Source: Rhodospirillaceae bacterium
Lineage (GTDB): Bacteria > Pseudomonadota > Alphaproteobacteria > Thalassobaculales > Thalassobaculaceae
DNA length: 46,748 nt
Assembly (NCBI GenBank): GCA_002690995.1
Contig: NZGS01000143.1
Location: forward strand, 69,700 to 116,447
Direction: 5' to 3'
This document shows, in pieces, positions 8,497 to 17,500 of the stretch (the stretch's first letter is position 1; each line of letters begins with the position of its first letter). The position numbers and the translations under genes were made by a program. The notes below the pieces were generated by a model. The model searched no databases. It was given only the letters and a program-made list of their open reading frames with translations, and was not told the DNA's origin.

Positions 8497-9498
8497 ATGG
8501 ACAAAAATCTTTCTGCATTAGTTTTGCGGGACACGGGTATGAATAATAACGACTTACTTAAGTCTAAACTGCCAAAATGCTGGACTATAGACGTCTTGAG
8601 TATAAAGGAAGACAAAGAGGAAATTTCGGTGGCTTTACCCAGCTATGATGTAATAGTTGGGGGTAGAATTGGAATGGATATTCCTCGAAAGGGAAACCTC
8701 AAATTATATCAAGTTCCATTTACAGGCATTGACTGGATAAATCCAGGAGAGCTTCCTGAAGGTGTTCCTTTATGTAACACGTATGAACATGAAACAACTA
8801 TTGCTGAGCACCTTCTGGGGGCTATGATCGAATGGCAGACAGGATTGATGCGCGACACTGACAAAGATATGCGATCCAACTCATTCAATAATCGAAGCAT
8901 AAATAAAGGGCCTCACCATCTTGAAATGATGGGGAGTACAGTTGGCATTATTGGCCTCGGTCGTATTGGGGTGGAAGTAGCGAAACGAAGCAAAATATTT
9001 GGTATGAAGGTAATGGCTGTTTCACGAAGCCGAAAAGACCCCGAGAGTTTCATTGACTGGTTTGGTCAGTTTGATGAAATTGAGAAATTATTGAAAGAAA
9101 GTGATTTCATAATTGTTACTTTGCCGGGAGGAGAGCAAACAAAAAGTTTTATCAATCATAGCTTTTTTAGAATGATGAAACCACAAGTGGTCATTGCTAA
9201 TGTCGGTAGAGGGGAGGTAATACACGAGGCTGCCCTTTACGAAGCCTTAGCTTCTAGAAGAATTAGAGGAGCTATAATTGACGTTTGGTATAACTATCCG
9301 AGCATATCAAATCCAAACCCATGGCCATCCCGGTTTCCAATAGAAAAACTTGATAATGTGATAATGTCTCCCCACAATTCAGCGTGGACACTTGCGATGT
9401 CAAATAGACGATGGGAGTTTGTGGCCGCAAACTTAACACGTCTTGCCGACGATGAGCCCCTGGAAAACATCTGTTTTATTGGAGAACGGGTAGATTAA
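8497..9498 (+). CDS. D-isomer 2-hydroxyacid dehydrogenase family protein, atypical active site
   Basis: A 333-residue NAD(P)-dependent oxidoreductase. The dinucleotide-binding loop VGIIGLGRIGVEVA (about residues 148-161), the Arg motif NVGRGEV and the His motif MSPHNSAW are clear. The usual catalytic Glu of the DVFxxEP motif is not seen: the matching stretch reads IDVWYNYPS, with an aromatic residue at that position. This DVWYxYP variant recurs in a subgroup of the family as I recall it, so it is probably a real lineage feature rather than damage. It lies about 70 bases upstream of the desulfinase-like acd gene and may share its transcript. Substrate unknown. Confidence 0.8.
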   Translation: MDKNLSALVLRDTGMNNNDLLKSKLPKCWTIDVLSIKEDKEEISVALPSYDVIVGGRIGMDIPRKGNLKLYQVPFTGIDWINPGELPEGVPLCNTYEHETTIAEHLLGAMIEWQTGLMRDTDKDMRSNSFNNRSINKGPHHLEMMGSTVGIIGLGRIGVEVAKRSKIFGMKVMAVSRSRKDPESFIDWFGQFDEIEKLLKESDFIIVTLPGGEQTKSFINHSFFRMMKPQVVIANVGRGEVIHEAALYEALASRRIRGAIIDVWYNYPSISNPNPWPSRFPIEKLDNVIMSPHNSAWTLAMSNRRWEFVAANLTRLADDEPLENICFIGERVD

Positions 9499-9568
9499 GG
9501 AACATATTTTGGTTAATATTAATAATAAGAGCCGTGCAGCGATTAACTAATGAACGATGGAAACACAC

Positions 9569-10810
9569 ATGACATTTAATTTAACTAAGGATCAAATCGA
9601 AATCCAACAGCGTGCCCGTCAGATCGCGTCTACTCTTGTCGCGGAAAATGCGGTAGAGGTTGATAAAAGTGAGCAGTATCCATGGGATAACGTAAAAGCA
9701 CTTACCGATGCAGGATTCGTTGGTATGACCATTCCTAAAGAGTATGGCGGCCCAGGCAGAAGTTTTCTTGAGGCTAACTTAGTTGTTGAAGAAATGGCGG
9801 CCTACTGCGGACCGACTGGGAGGATAGCTGTAGAAGCAAATATGGGTGCGATATCCGCGGTCATGCATTACGGGACAGACTTTCAGAAACGATTGGCAGC
9901 CGAATTGGTGCTCGCTGGTGATAAGCCTGCGATTTGCATCACAGAACCAGATGCAGGAAGCGCGGCATCGCAAATGACTACACGGGCTGACAAGCGTGGT
10001 GATAAGTATGTAATCAATGGAAAAAAGCATTGGATTACGGGAGGTGGGGTTTCGAAACTTCACTTAATTTTCGCCAGGGTTTTTGACGAAAATAACGTCG
10101 AATTAGGTATCGGTGGGTTTTTAGCAATCCGCGGTGAAGCTGATGGACTAAAGTTGGGTGCACGAGAGCCAACGATGGGACTTCGTGGTATACCAGAAAC
10201 AGAATTATTATTCGAAGATTTAGAAGTCCCGGAAAATATGGTTCTAATGCCGCCGTCTGGCTTTAAACGTGGCTTTGCTGATTTGATGAATGCCTATAAC
10301 TCACAAAGAGTAGGCGCAGGGACTGTGGCTCTAGGATTAGCTGTTGGCGCGTACAGAAACGCCCTGGAGTTTGCTAAAGAGCGCGAGCAATTTGGTCGGC
10401 CAATAGCGGAATTTCAGGGGTTGCAGTGGATGCTTGCCGATATGTCAGTTCAGATTGAAGCGGCCCGCTCCTTATTACATAAAGCGGCTCTAAGTGCAGG
10501 GCAAAATGGTAGCCCTTTTCCTGATCCAACACTAGCGGCGCAAGGGAAAATTTTTACTTCTGAAATGGCTCTTAAGGTTACAAATGACGCCCTCCAGATG
10601 TTTGGAGCGCGCGGCTATTCGCGCAACTATCCTATGGAGCGTTTGGCCAGAGACGCTAGGATGTTCACTATTGGAGGGGGGACAGCGCAAATACTGCGAA
10701 CAGTCGTAGCCTCGCGTATACTTGAGATGAAGTTGCCGCAAACACGTGAGGGATTCTTGCAGATGGCTGAGCGGGAAGCATCGAAAAAAAGTTTGCAGGC
10801 AGCCGAATAG
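9569..10810 (+). CDS. acd: 3-sulfinopropanoyl-CoA desulfinase (acyl-CoA dehydrogenase fold)
   Basis: A 413-residue FAD protein of the acyl-CoA dehydrogenase fold that probably releases sulfite from 3-sulfinopropanoyl-CoA, giving propanoyl-CoA. Numbered from ATG 9569 (GGAA about 7 bases upstream; ATG 9557 is also possible), Gln246 stands in NSQRVGAG and glycines in FTIGGGTAQILR, the two places where a dehydrogenase needs a catalytic Glu. Arg85 in PTGRI matches Arg84, described in the Advenella mimigardefordensis enzyme, where Gln246 and Gly366 are reported for the same sites. Long stretches such as KPAICITEPDAGSAAS, GGGVSKLHLIFARVFD and ASRILEMKLPQTREG resemble that enzyme as I remember it. 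A ThDP enzyme starts 7 bases after the stop. An acyl-CoA dehydrogenase with a moved base is less likely. Confidence 0.82.
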   Translation: MTFNLTKDQIEIQQRARQIASTLVAENAVEVDKSEQYPWDNVKALTDAGFVGMTIPKEYGGPGRSFLEANLVVEEMAAYCGPTGRIAVEANMGAISAVMHYGTDFQKRLAAELVLAGDKPAICITEPDAGSAASQMTTRADKRGDKYVINGKKHWITGGGVSKLHLIFARVFDENNVELGIGGFLAIRGEADGLKLGAREPTMGLRGIPETELLFEDLEVPENMVLMPPSGFKRGFADLMNAYNSQRVGAGTVALGLAVGAYRNALEFAKEREQFGRPIAEFQGLQWMLADMSVQIEAARSLLHKAALSAGQNGSPFPDPTLAAQGKIFTSEMALKVTNDALQMFGARGYSRNYPMERLARDARMFTIGGGTAQILRTVVASRILEMKLPQTREGFLQMAEREASKKSLQAAE

Positions 10811-10817
10811 AAAATTT

Positions 10818-12443
10818 GTGACATCTCTAAAGCATAGAGCAGCCGATATTATAGCTAGGCGCCTTTATGAGGCGAACGTAAGGTTTGCCTTTGGTATACC
10901 AGGCGGCGAAGTACTCACGATAATCGATGCTTTGGAAGATGCTGGTATCAAATTTCTTTTGTCAAAACATGAAAATGCTGCCGGATTCATGGCGGAGGGC
11001 GTGCACCATATTACGAAGGCCCCTGGACTAATGATCGCAACTGTCGGTCCAGGAGCGGCTAACGCCGTTAATGTTGCGGTGAATGCTTTACAGGACCGGG
11101 TACCTCTTATATTAATTACCGGATGCGTGGACCCAGCTGACACGGTGACTTATAACCATCAAGTTTTTGATCACTGCTCCGTTTTCTCCCCTATAACAAA
11201 AGCAAGTTTTCGGGTGTCGGATGGTTTTGTAGAGGAACTTATCGATAAAGCGATAGCTATTGCTACTGAAGGTAGGCCTGGTCCAGTGCATCTTGACTTA
11301 CCAATAAAAATAGCCGATCAACTCCATCCAGTGAGCAAAATACCAACTAGAGCAACACCCGCTCCAATAAAGCCGGCGAATGGGGAAGCGCTTAAAAAAG
11401 CACGACAGTGGTTACTGGAAGCACAAAATCCATTGATGATAGTTGGTCTAGATGCCGTTCATCAAAACGCAAGTAGCCCAATAATAGATTTTTGCAAAAA
11501 ATTTGGCGTGCCCGTTGTCACTACTTACAAGGCAAAAGGTATCGTCCCCGATGACGATGAATTGAGTCTTGGCGCCGCTGGTTTATCGCCCCTAGGAGAC
11601 AAAAATATCAGTCCAGTCGTTCATGCTTCTGACTTAATATTACTTGTCGGTTATGACCCGATCGAGATGAGAACTGGTTGGAGGAACTTATGGGATTCTT
11701 CAAAAACGAGGGTTGTTGAGTTTCTAATAGCGCCTGAGTATTCGTATATGCATAATTCCTCATTACGGTTTATCTGTAATATAAGCGAGGGTATTGAAGC
11801 GCTTTCAAAGGGCTTGGAGAAAAAGACCACCTGGGAAAATGGTGAGTTGATAGAAATGCGAAACAAGCATGAGAAGATCTATGGTCAAAAGCAAGAATGG
11901 GGCCCGGGCGCTATTACAGAAACGGTCAGAAGTCTTGTCCCAAGAGATACTGTAATAACAATGGATTCTGGGGCGCATAGAATTCTCATAAGCCAGGCAT
12001 GGCGCACATATGTTCCACGATCTGCCCTTCAGTCTAGTGCATTCTGTACAATGGGATGTGCGTTACCGCTTGCTACTGGTGCTAAACTGGCCGACCCAGG
12101 TAGGGTAGTTGTTGCGTTTATGGGGGATGGTGGTTTGGAAATGGTACTCGGCGAGCTTATAACGCTCAGGGATTTGGGTTTACCCGTAATTGTGATGGTT
12201 TTTGTTGATGCCTCTTTAGCGCTGATAGAAAAAAAACAAAGAGAAATGCAATATAAGAATGTGGGTGTCGATATGGAAGAAACCGATTTCAAAAGTATCG
12301 CATTGGCTACGGGCGGCAAAGGGTTTGTTGTACAAACAAGAACGCAACTAGAGAATGCCGTAAATATTGCGCTTAGTACTAGGGATACCTTTACTTTGAT
12401 CGCTTGCAGAATACCAAGAGGTAGTTACGATGAGATTATTTAG
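10818..12443 (+). CDS. thiamine diphosphate-dependent enzyme, acetolactate synthase-like
   Basis: A 541-residue ThDP enzyme with the three-domain layout of acetolactate synthases: PYR domain with the activating Glu52 in KHENAAGF, central domain, and PP domain with FMGDGGLEM. The usual second metal-ligand Asn after the GDG motif appears to be replaced (MVFVDAS), so Asp may bind Mg. The open frame extends back to ATG 10746 inside acd, but GTG 10818, 7 bases after the acd stop, gives the normal family N-terminus. It is tightly paired with acd, so the keto acid it acts on may be sulfur-linked; that is inference. Its stop overlaps that of the convergent methyltransferase gene by 4 bases. Acetolactate synthase, Xsc-like or another decarboxylase are all open. 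Confidence 0.75.
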   Translation: MTSLKHRAADIIARRLYEANVRFAFGIPGGEVLTIIDALEDAGIKFLLSKHENAAGFMAEGVHHITKAPGLMIATVGPGAANAVNVAVNALQDRVPLILITGCVDPADTVTYNHQVFDHCSVFSPITKASFRVSDGFVEELIDKAIAIATEGRPGPVHLDLPIKIADQLHPVSKIPTRATPAPIKPANGEALKKARQWLLEAQNPLMIVGLDAVHQNASSPIIDFCKKFGVPVVTTYKAKGIVPDDDELSLGAAGLSPLGDKNISPVVHASDLILLVGYDPIEMRTGWRNLWDSSKTRVVEFLIAPEYSYMHNSSLRFICNISEGIEALSKGLEKKTTWENGELIEMRNKHEKIYGQKQEWGPGAITETVRSLVPRDTVITMDSGAHRILISQAWRTYVPRSALQSSAFCTMGCALPLATGAKLADPGRVVVAFMGDGGLEMVLGELITLRDLGLPVIVMVFVDASLALIEKKQREMQYKNVGVDMEETDFKSIALATGGKGFVVQTRTQLENAVNIALSTRDTFTLIACRIPRGSYDEII

Positions 12444-13192
12444 TTAAGTAGATCGGCGAGTAACTTCTCTCCTGTAAGAGCTGCTTGTACAGGCGCTGTG
12501 TAAGAGCCATCGGCATCGTGTATAATAGCCCCTGGCAAGATTTTTGTAGGACTTGCGCTGCCTTTGATACCGGAAACTATTACTCTTTTGGCTGGACGCC
12601 CTGTTTTAGGCCATAAGGGATATACACCAAGGCCACCAAAACTTGTTCTCATAAGGGTCAGAATATGGTCAAGCCGGTCGGCACGATGAATAAGGGAGAT
12701 ATTACCTCCCGGCTTCAGAAATTTTGCTGAAAAATTAAGCCATGTACCCAAATCAACTTCAGTTTCTACATTTGCAGAATTCTTGCGTTTTTCTGGAGAA
12801 GGATTAGAGCTGTTGCTTTCCAGATAAGGCGGATTAGTTATGATCAGGTCGAATGTATTTGGTACCAGACTTTTATGAGGGTCCAAGACAGAGCCCGTGA
12901 GAGGTTTAAATCGTTTCCCGAAGCCGCTGGTCAGGTTATTTTCTTTGGCAATTTTTATTAAATCTCTATCTAGGTCCATTCCAACGACAGATATACTGAG
13001 GTGATTGGTTAATAAGCACAGCGAAATTCCACCAACGCCGCAACCTAGGTCCAAAACCTTTGCATCAGCCTTAGGTTTAGTTGCGCTCGCTAATAAAACA
13101 GTATCTATCCCGATCCGATATCCTCTCGCAGGTTGTTTAATTTGCAGTTTTCCCCCAAGAAAATTATCTATGGTGAATTTTTTAATTTCCAT
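12440..13192 (-). CDS. class I SAM methyltransferase, TrmN6 (tRNA A37 N6) type
   Basis: A 250-residue cytoplasmic methyltransferase. The SAM-binding motif VLDLGCGVGGISL (about residues 45-57), the acidic strand VVGMDLD and the amino-methyltransferase motif ITNPPYLES are visible; the NPPY motif marks N6-adenine or glutamine methylation. N-terminal FLGGKLQIKQPARGYRIGIDTVLLA is typical of the tRNA1(Val) A37 N6-methyltransferase group. It is followed upstream by a DUF2007 gene 3 bases away, with the polyprenyl synthase divergent, an arrangement common in Alphaproteobacteria. The target nucleoside is inferred from family only. Confidence 0.82.
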   Translation of the reverse strand: MEIKKFTIDNFLGGKLQIKQPARGYRIGIDTVLLASATKPKADAKVLDLGCGVGGISLCLLTNHLSISVVGMDLDRDLIKIAKENNLTSGFGKRFKPLTGSVLDPHKSLVPNTFDLIITNPPYLESNSSNPSPEKRKNSANVETEVDLGTWLNFSAKFLKPGGNISLIHRADRLDHILTLMRTSFGGLGVYPLWPKTGRPAKRVIVSGIKGSASPTKILPGAIIHDADGSYTAPVQAALTGEKLLADLLN

Positions 13193-13195
13193 TTT

Positions 13196-13402
13196 TTATT
13201 TTTCGCCTAGCTGTTCAAGTAGCTTCTCTGCTTTCATGTAATCAGAAAAGGATACCATTAGGCGGCGAGGAATAGCATTGGCACTTCCTTCCATTATGCT
13301 CATATGATTGTCGATTATATAACCTTCAATTCCCTCTGACTTAAGATGGGCCAGCAAGAAAGATAACTTAACAAGGTCATTGGTTCTAATAAGCTCTTTC
13401 AA
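13196..13402 (-). CDS. DUF2007 family small protein
   Basis: A 68-residue protein matching the DUF2007 family (putative signal-transducing domain): MKELIRTND at the start, then EGIEGYIIDNHMS, EGSANAIPRRLMV and a C-terminal helix ending KLLEQLGEK. It has no signal peptide or membrane segment. The molecular role is unknown in the family. It lies 3 bases before the methyltransferase start, so the two are co-translated, and it is divergent from the polyprenyl synthase gene, which fits alphaproteobacterial synteny. Confidence 0.85.
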   Translation of the reverse strand: MKELIRTNDLVKLSFLLAHLKSEGIEGYIIDNHMSIMEGSANAIPRRLMVSFSDYMKAEKLLEQLGEK

Positions 13403-13531
13403 TTTTAATCTCGATTACCTGCAAGCTGATTTGCGCGACGGGGTGACGCAGTTTAAAACTTCTATGCAATCGTATACAAATGTGTCAGTCAAGAAGCGTT
13501 TACAGGAATTTGATAATTACGGAGTCATCGT

Positions 13532-14554
13532 GTGGCTACTATCGTAGATTTTAAAACATCTGGAGAGTTGGCTAAAAAGCCGTCGCTAGACCTACTCATG
13601 AAACTAGTGACCCAGGATCTCGATAAGGTCAATGCAACAATACTCGAGCACATGCAAAGCCCTGTTCACCTAATACCCCAGTTAGCTGGTCATTTAATAG
13701 CAGCCGGAGGCAAACGTCTAAGACCAATGCTTACCTTAGGGACCGCTGCCCTTTGCCAATACTCGGGTGAGCGTCATATAAAGTTAGCAGCGTGTGTAGA
13801 GTTTATTCATACGGCAACATTGTTACATGATGACGTAGTTGACGCGAGCGAGCTCCGGCGGGGAAAGTCGACGGCTAATTCAGTCTGGGGAAATCAGCCC
13901 AGTGTATTAGTTGGTGATTTTCTATTTAGCCGAGCTTTTCAACTTATGGTCAGCGATGGGTCGCTTCATGTTTTGAAACTTTTATCGAACGCTTCAGCAG
14001 TGATAGCGGAAGGCGAAGTCCACCAACTGCTAACAACCAACGACACCTCAACTAGCGAATCTGATTATTTGGAAGTGATTCAATCTAAGACCGCCGAGCT
14101 TTTTTCTGCAGCTGCAAGGATTGGTGCGGTTGTAGCAGATCGACCAAAAATCGAGGAAGAAGCTTTGGCCGCTTATGGAACTAATTTAGGTGTAGCTTTT
14201 CAGCTAGTGGATGACGCTCTAGATTATTCTGCACGGCAAGCAGAACTAGGTAAAACAATTGGTGATGATTTCAGCGAAGGAAAGATCACTTTGCCTGTCA
14301 TTCTTGCCTTTCGAAGGGGCAATGAAGAAGAGAAAAAATTTTGGAAACGTTGTCTGGAAGAACTTGAACAGCACCCGGATGATCTAGATAGGGCTCAGTC
14401 CTTAATTAAACAGCATTCCACGCTAGATGATACTATGACCAGAGCTCGACATTACGCTGCATTGGCTAGAGACTCATTAGACTTATTTAGCGACTGCGAA
14501 GCAAAGCAGGCTCTGATCTCGGTTATAGACTTTTGCATTGAGCGAGAATTTTGA
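13532..14554 (+). CDS. ispB: polyprenyl (octaprenyl-type) diphosphate synthase
   Basis: A 340-residue trans-isoprenyl diphosphate synthase that builds the long isoprenoid tail of ubiquinone from IPP. The first aspartate-rich motif LLHDDVVDASELRRG, the second QLVDDALDYS, and GGKRLRPMLT near the N-terminus are complete. GTG 13532 is used because GGAG lies 7 bases upstream. Length and motifs fit octaprenyl or decaprenyl synthases; the exact chain length cannot be read from the sequence. It is divergent from DUF2007/methyltransferase. Confidence 0.93.
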   Translation: MATIVDFKTSGELAKKPSLDLLMKLVTQDLDKVNATILEHMQSPVHLIPQLAGHLIAAGGKRLRPMLTLGTAALCQYSGERHIKLAACVEFIHTATLLHDDVVDASELRRGKSTANSVWGNQPSVLVGDFLFSRAFQLMVSDGSLHVLKLLSNASAVIAEGEVHQLLTTNDTSTSESDYLEVIQSKTAELFSAAARIGAVVADRPKIEEEALAAYGTNLGVAFQLVDDALDYSARQAELGKTIGDDFSEGKITLPVILAFRRGNEEEKKFWKRCLEELEQHPDDLDRAQSLIKQHSTLDDTMTRARHYAALARDSLDLFSDCEAKQALISVIDFCIEREF

Positions 14555-14591
14555 AAATATATAAGACGCGTGAAAGCTGTCTCAGTTCAAT

Positions 14592-15629
14592 TTAAAAAGC
14601 TAAATGGATTTTCATTGCTTTTGTTCGATCCTGAGCAATCTGAAACGCTTTATTAGCCTCATCCATGGGAAAAACATGAGACAACAGCGGTGCGACATCG
14701 ATTCTCTTGGCCGCAAGATACTCAGCAGCCCAGGAAAATTCTTTATCAAATCTGAACGAACTTTTAAGAGTTAATTCTTTTGTCATCACCACGTCCGATG
14801 GAATAGAAACATTTGTATTCTGAAATGTTCCTACTTGTACAAAAGTACCTCCTGACTTGAGATTTTTGATGGCCTGTATCACCGCATCGGCATTTCCTGA
14901 AGCTTCAAAAGCTACATCAAAACTTCCTCTTGGGTCGCCTTTTAACGCTATTTTGTCTACTGATTGTGAAATATCTAGAGCTCTTGTTGCGCCAATATTC
15001 TCCGCAACTCGCAGAGGCTCTTTTTTAATATCTGTTATTGTAACAGTATTCGCTCCCCCTAGCCTCGCCACCATAAGGATCAAACAGCCAATTGGCCCCG
15101 CCCCGGAAATCAAGACATTGGCACCGATTAAGGCGCCAACATTCTAAACAGCATGCATGGCGACCGAGAGTGGTTCTGCGAAAGCGGCATGATGTGGGGA
15201 GAGATTTGAAGGTAGTTTAAAGCATTGCGATCGTTTCGTAGTAAAACTTTGAGAGAACATGCCTTGAATATGGGGGAATTTTCTAGAACTCCCTAAAAAA
15301 CTCATATTGGCACATAAGAGTTCTCTTCCTGAGAAACAATAGCTGCAGTTTTTACAAGGATGGCTTGGGTTTACTACGACTAGGTCACCATTCTGCAAGT
15401 CTTTAACATTTTCTCCAACTGTCTCAACTACGCCAGTCGCTTCATGACCTAGGATAAATGGTTCTCTAACAGGGAAATCTCCTATTTTATAGTGTTGAAA
15501 GTAGTGGATATCAGAGCCACAAATGCCCCCTGCTTTTATCCTGACCCTGACTTCATCTGCATCGGTGGGTGGTATTTTTTGCTCAAGTATTTCTATCCAA
15601 CTTCTACGAGTAAGAACTGCAGCGCGCAT
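14592..15629 (-). pseudogene. zinc alcohol dehydrogenase (idonate/sorbitol dehydrogenase-like) with an in-frame amber stop
   Basis: A medium-chain zinc dehydrogenase of about 346 codons interrupted by one TAG (15146-15144) after FAEPLSVAMHAV; reading through gives NVGALIGANVLISGAGPIG in the same frame, exactly the normal link to the NAD-binding domain. The N-terminal half holds catalytic-zinc residues (GGICGSDIHYF, GHEATGVVETVG) and four structural-zinc cysteines (CKNCSYCFSGRELLC). The C-terminal half holds the Rossmann fold. The break separates the two domains, so neither piece should work alone. It is last in a minus-strand set with the thioesterase and lyase genes. A sequencing error is the alternative. 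Closest family by eye is L-idonate 5-dehydrogenase or sorbitol dehydrogenase. Confidence 0.82.
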
Positions 15630-15683
15630 TAATTTCTCCTAGTAGATAGATATCACCTTCGCTGTGAATGACATTTAATTTTC

Positions 15684-16493
15684 TCAGATTTTTGGGAGTA
15701 GATGCTCTGCCCTAGTTCGCAGATCATCCGGAATAGGTGTTGGCCTGCGACTATCAAGATCAAGGTGAACACCATACTGACTCAGGGCTGCTACCTCTTC
15801 GCCTGTTTCAGCATTTTCCATGCGATGATAGAATCTCACAGATGAACTCCCCAACTGGGCAATACAGCTTTTGATATTAATTAAATCGCCAGACTTAACT
15901 GAATTATAAAACTCAAGTTGAAACTCAAATGTGGAAAGTCCAATTCTAAACCTTGTCAGATAATCTGGAGTTAGTCCAAATGCTGCCATAATAAAACTAT
16001 TCGCCGTCGAAAACCGGTGAATATATCCAGGCAAAGATAGACTGCCAGACCAGCTAATTTCATTTGGCTGAACTACGTCTTTCAAGGACTGCACCCAAGA
16101 TGTTTCGTCTCCTGGTTGATGACGATTTTCCTTACTGTCTGCATCCCACGCGGTCGTTGAACCTTCAATAGAAATCCCTAACAAAGTCTGTTGCATTGTT
16201 GTGCATAAAATATCGCTGTCAGCCTTAAATAATTTGTGTCCGATTATTGGGTTTTCGCCAGCTGATATTAGGCCGCTTTTTATATAATAAATATCCCGGT
16301 TATGCAGCTCGGTTTTGTAATGTGTAAGCGCTGCTTTTGTCTTGCAGAGCGATGGGTCTAATCCGCGATGACGGAGAAAACGAAAGGTTGCAGATTCGAA
16401 CTTTTCATAATAATACGCTACGGTGAAGTGTTCGGTTGAATCAACTTCCCAAGGAGACACGTCACCTCTATATGTTTCCAAAAAATCTTCCAC
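15684..16493 (-). CDS. acyl-CoA thioesterase-like double hotdog protein
   Basis: A 269-residue protein that appears to contain two hotdog-fold halves. The N-terminal half has TEHFTVAYYYEKFESATFRFL and the C-terminal half has STFEFQLEFYNSVKSGDLINI, each resembling the 4-hydroxybenzoyl-CoA thioesterase-like core, where an Asp/Asn near the helix start is catalytic. The sequence between (SLPGYIHRFSTANSFIMAAF) looks like a second core start. I recall a similar thioesterase domain fused to L-carnitine dehydrogenases (betainyl-CoA thioesterase), so a CoA-ester substrate is likely, but no specific one is shown. It lies 39 bases after the lyase gene and 54 before the broken dehydrogenase. Confidence 0.65.
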   Translation of the reverse strand: MEDFLETYRGDVSPWEVDSTEHFTVAYYYEKFESATFRFLRHRGLDPSLCKTKAALTHYKTELHNRDIYYIKSGLISAGENPIIGHKLFKADSDILCTTMQQTLLGISIEGSTTAWDADSKENRHQPGDETSWVQSLKDVVQPNEISWSGSLSLPGYIHRFSTANSFIMAAFGLTPDYLTRFRIGLSTFEFQLEFYNSVKSGDLINIKSCIAQLGSSSVRFYHRMENAETGEEVAALSQYGVHLDLDSRRPTPIPDDLRTRAEHLLPKI

Positions 16494-16532
16494 TATTTTC
16501 CTACCAATATTATCTCTAATAGAAGGTTATCC

Positions 16533-17393
16533 TTATTGAATCTGTTCGTGACGTTTATCAAAATCCCAAACATCTTGAAAACCCATATCTTTTGCCATTG
16601 TCATGAAGTCTCTCAACGGAACTTCTACATCAACCGATGAGCCTGTTTCTTTAATAGTGCCATACACTGAATTCAAAGCATGAGCGCAGGCTAAAAAGCC
16701 AGTTCCTGGATAGATAGCTACTTGATATCCCAAGTCTATATACTCTTGTTTAGAGAGAACAGGAGTGCTTCCACCATCCACCACATTAACCAAAAGCGGT
16801 GCATCGAAACTAGCGCAAATCCTTTCCATTTCACCAACTGACTCGGGTGATTCTATAAATAAAATATCTGCACCAGCTTCTGCAAAAGCCTCTCCTCGCT
16901 TTAGTGCTTCGTCCAAGCCGTAGCTCGTTCGTGCATCTGTTCTAGCAACTATAAGAAAGTCAGAAGAAGACCGAGTCTCTACAGCAACCCGTATTTTTTG
17001 CACCATGTCTTCAATAGGAATCACTCGTCTGCCCGGTGTGTGCCCACATTTTTTTGGGAATTCTTGATCTTCGATCTGTATTCCTGCTGCGCCCGCAAGT
17101 TCATAACCTCTGATTGTGTGTTGCATGTTCAACAAACCCCCATAGCCGGTGTCGCCATCTGCTATGAATGGTGTATTGACAACATTAGATATCATTTGGA
17201 CCCGGCCTACCATATCGGTGTAGCTAGCGATCCCTGCATCTGGCATACCTAAATGCGATGCGACTGTTCCATAACCCGTCATATAGAGTAGTTCGAACTT
17301 GAAAGGGTCTGCGATACGGGCAGAGATACCGTCAAAAATTCCAGGTGCCGTAACAAGCTTACCTGGCTTAAATAGATCTTTTATGCCACTCAT
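16533..17393 (-). CDS. PEP mutase / isocitrate lyase superfamily lyase
   Basis: A 286-residue Mg-dependent alpha/beta-barrel enzyme. The motif EDQEFPKKCGH (about residues 102-112) includes the catalytic Cys of KKCGH, so it is probably a lyase (methylisocitrate, dimethylmalate or oxaloacetate type) rather than a PEP mutase, which uses a different motif. Mg-binding DGDTGYGG and the barrel strands LIVARTDAR and ADILFIESPES are also visible. It is the first gene of a minus-strand set with a thioesterase and an alcohol dehydrogenase, suggesting catabolism of a small branched or hydroxylated carboxylate. prpB-type methylisocitrate lyase is possible, but no prpC or prpD is near. Confidence 0.82.
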   Translation of the reverse strand: MSGIKDLFKPGKLVTAPGIFDGISARIADPFKFELLYMTGYGTVASHLGMPDAGIASYTDMVGRVQMISNVVNTPFIADGDTGYGGLLNMQHTIRGYELAGAAGIQIEDQEFPKKCGHTPGRRVIPIEDMVQKIRVAVETRSSSDFLIVARTDARTSYGLDEALKRGEAFAEAGADILFIESPESVGEMERICASFDAPLLVNVVDGGSTPVLSKQEYIDLGYQVAIYPGTGFLACAHALNSVYGTIKETGSSVDVEVPLRDFMTMAKDMGFQDVWDFDKRHEQIQ

Positions 17394-17500
17394 TTAAAAA
17401 CTCCCGAAGGCTTAAACTGATAAACGTTCTTGTATAATTTACAATCATTAATAGCATAACGATAAATTTCGTAAACGATCCTGTAAGATATGATTAATCT

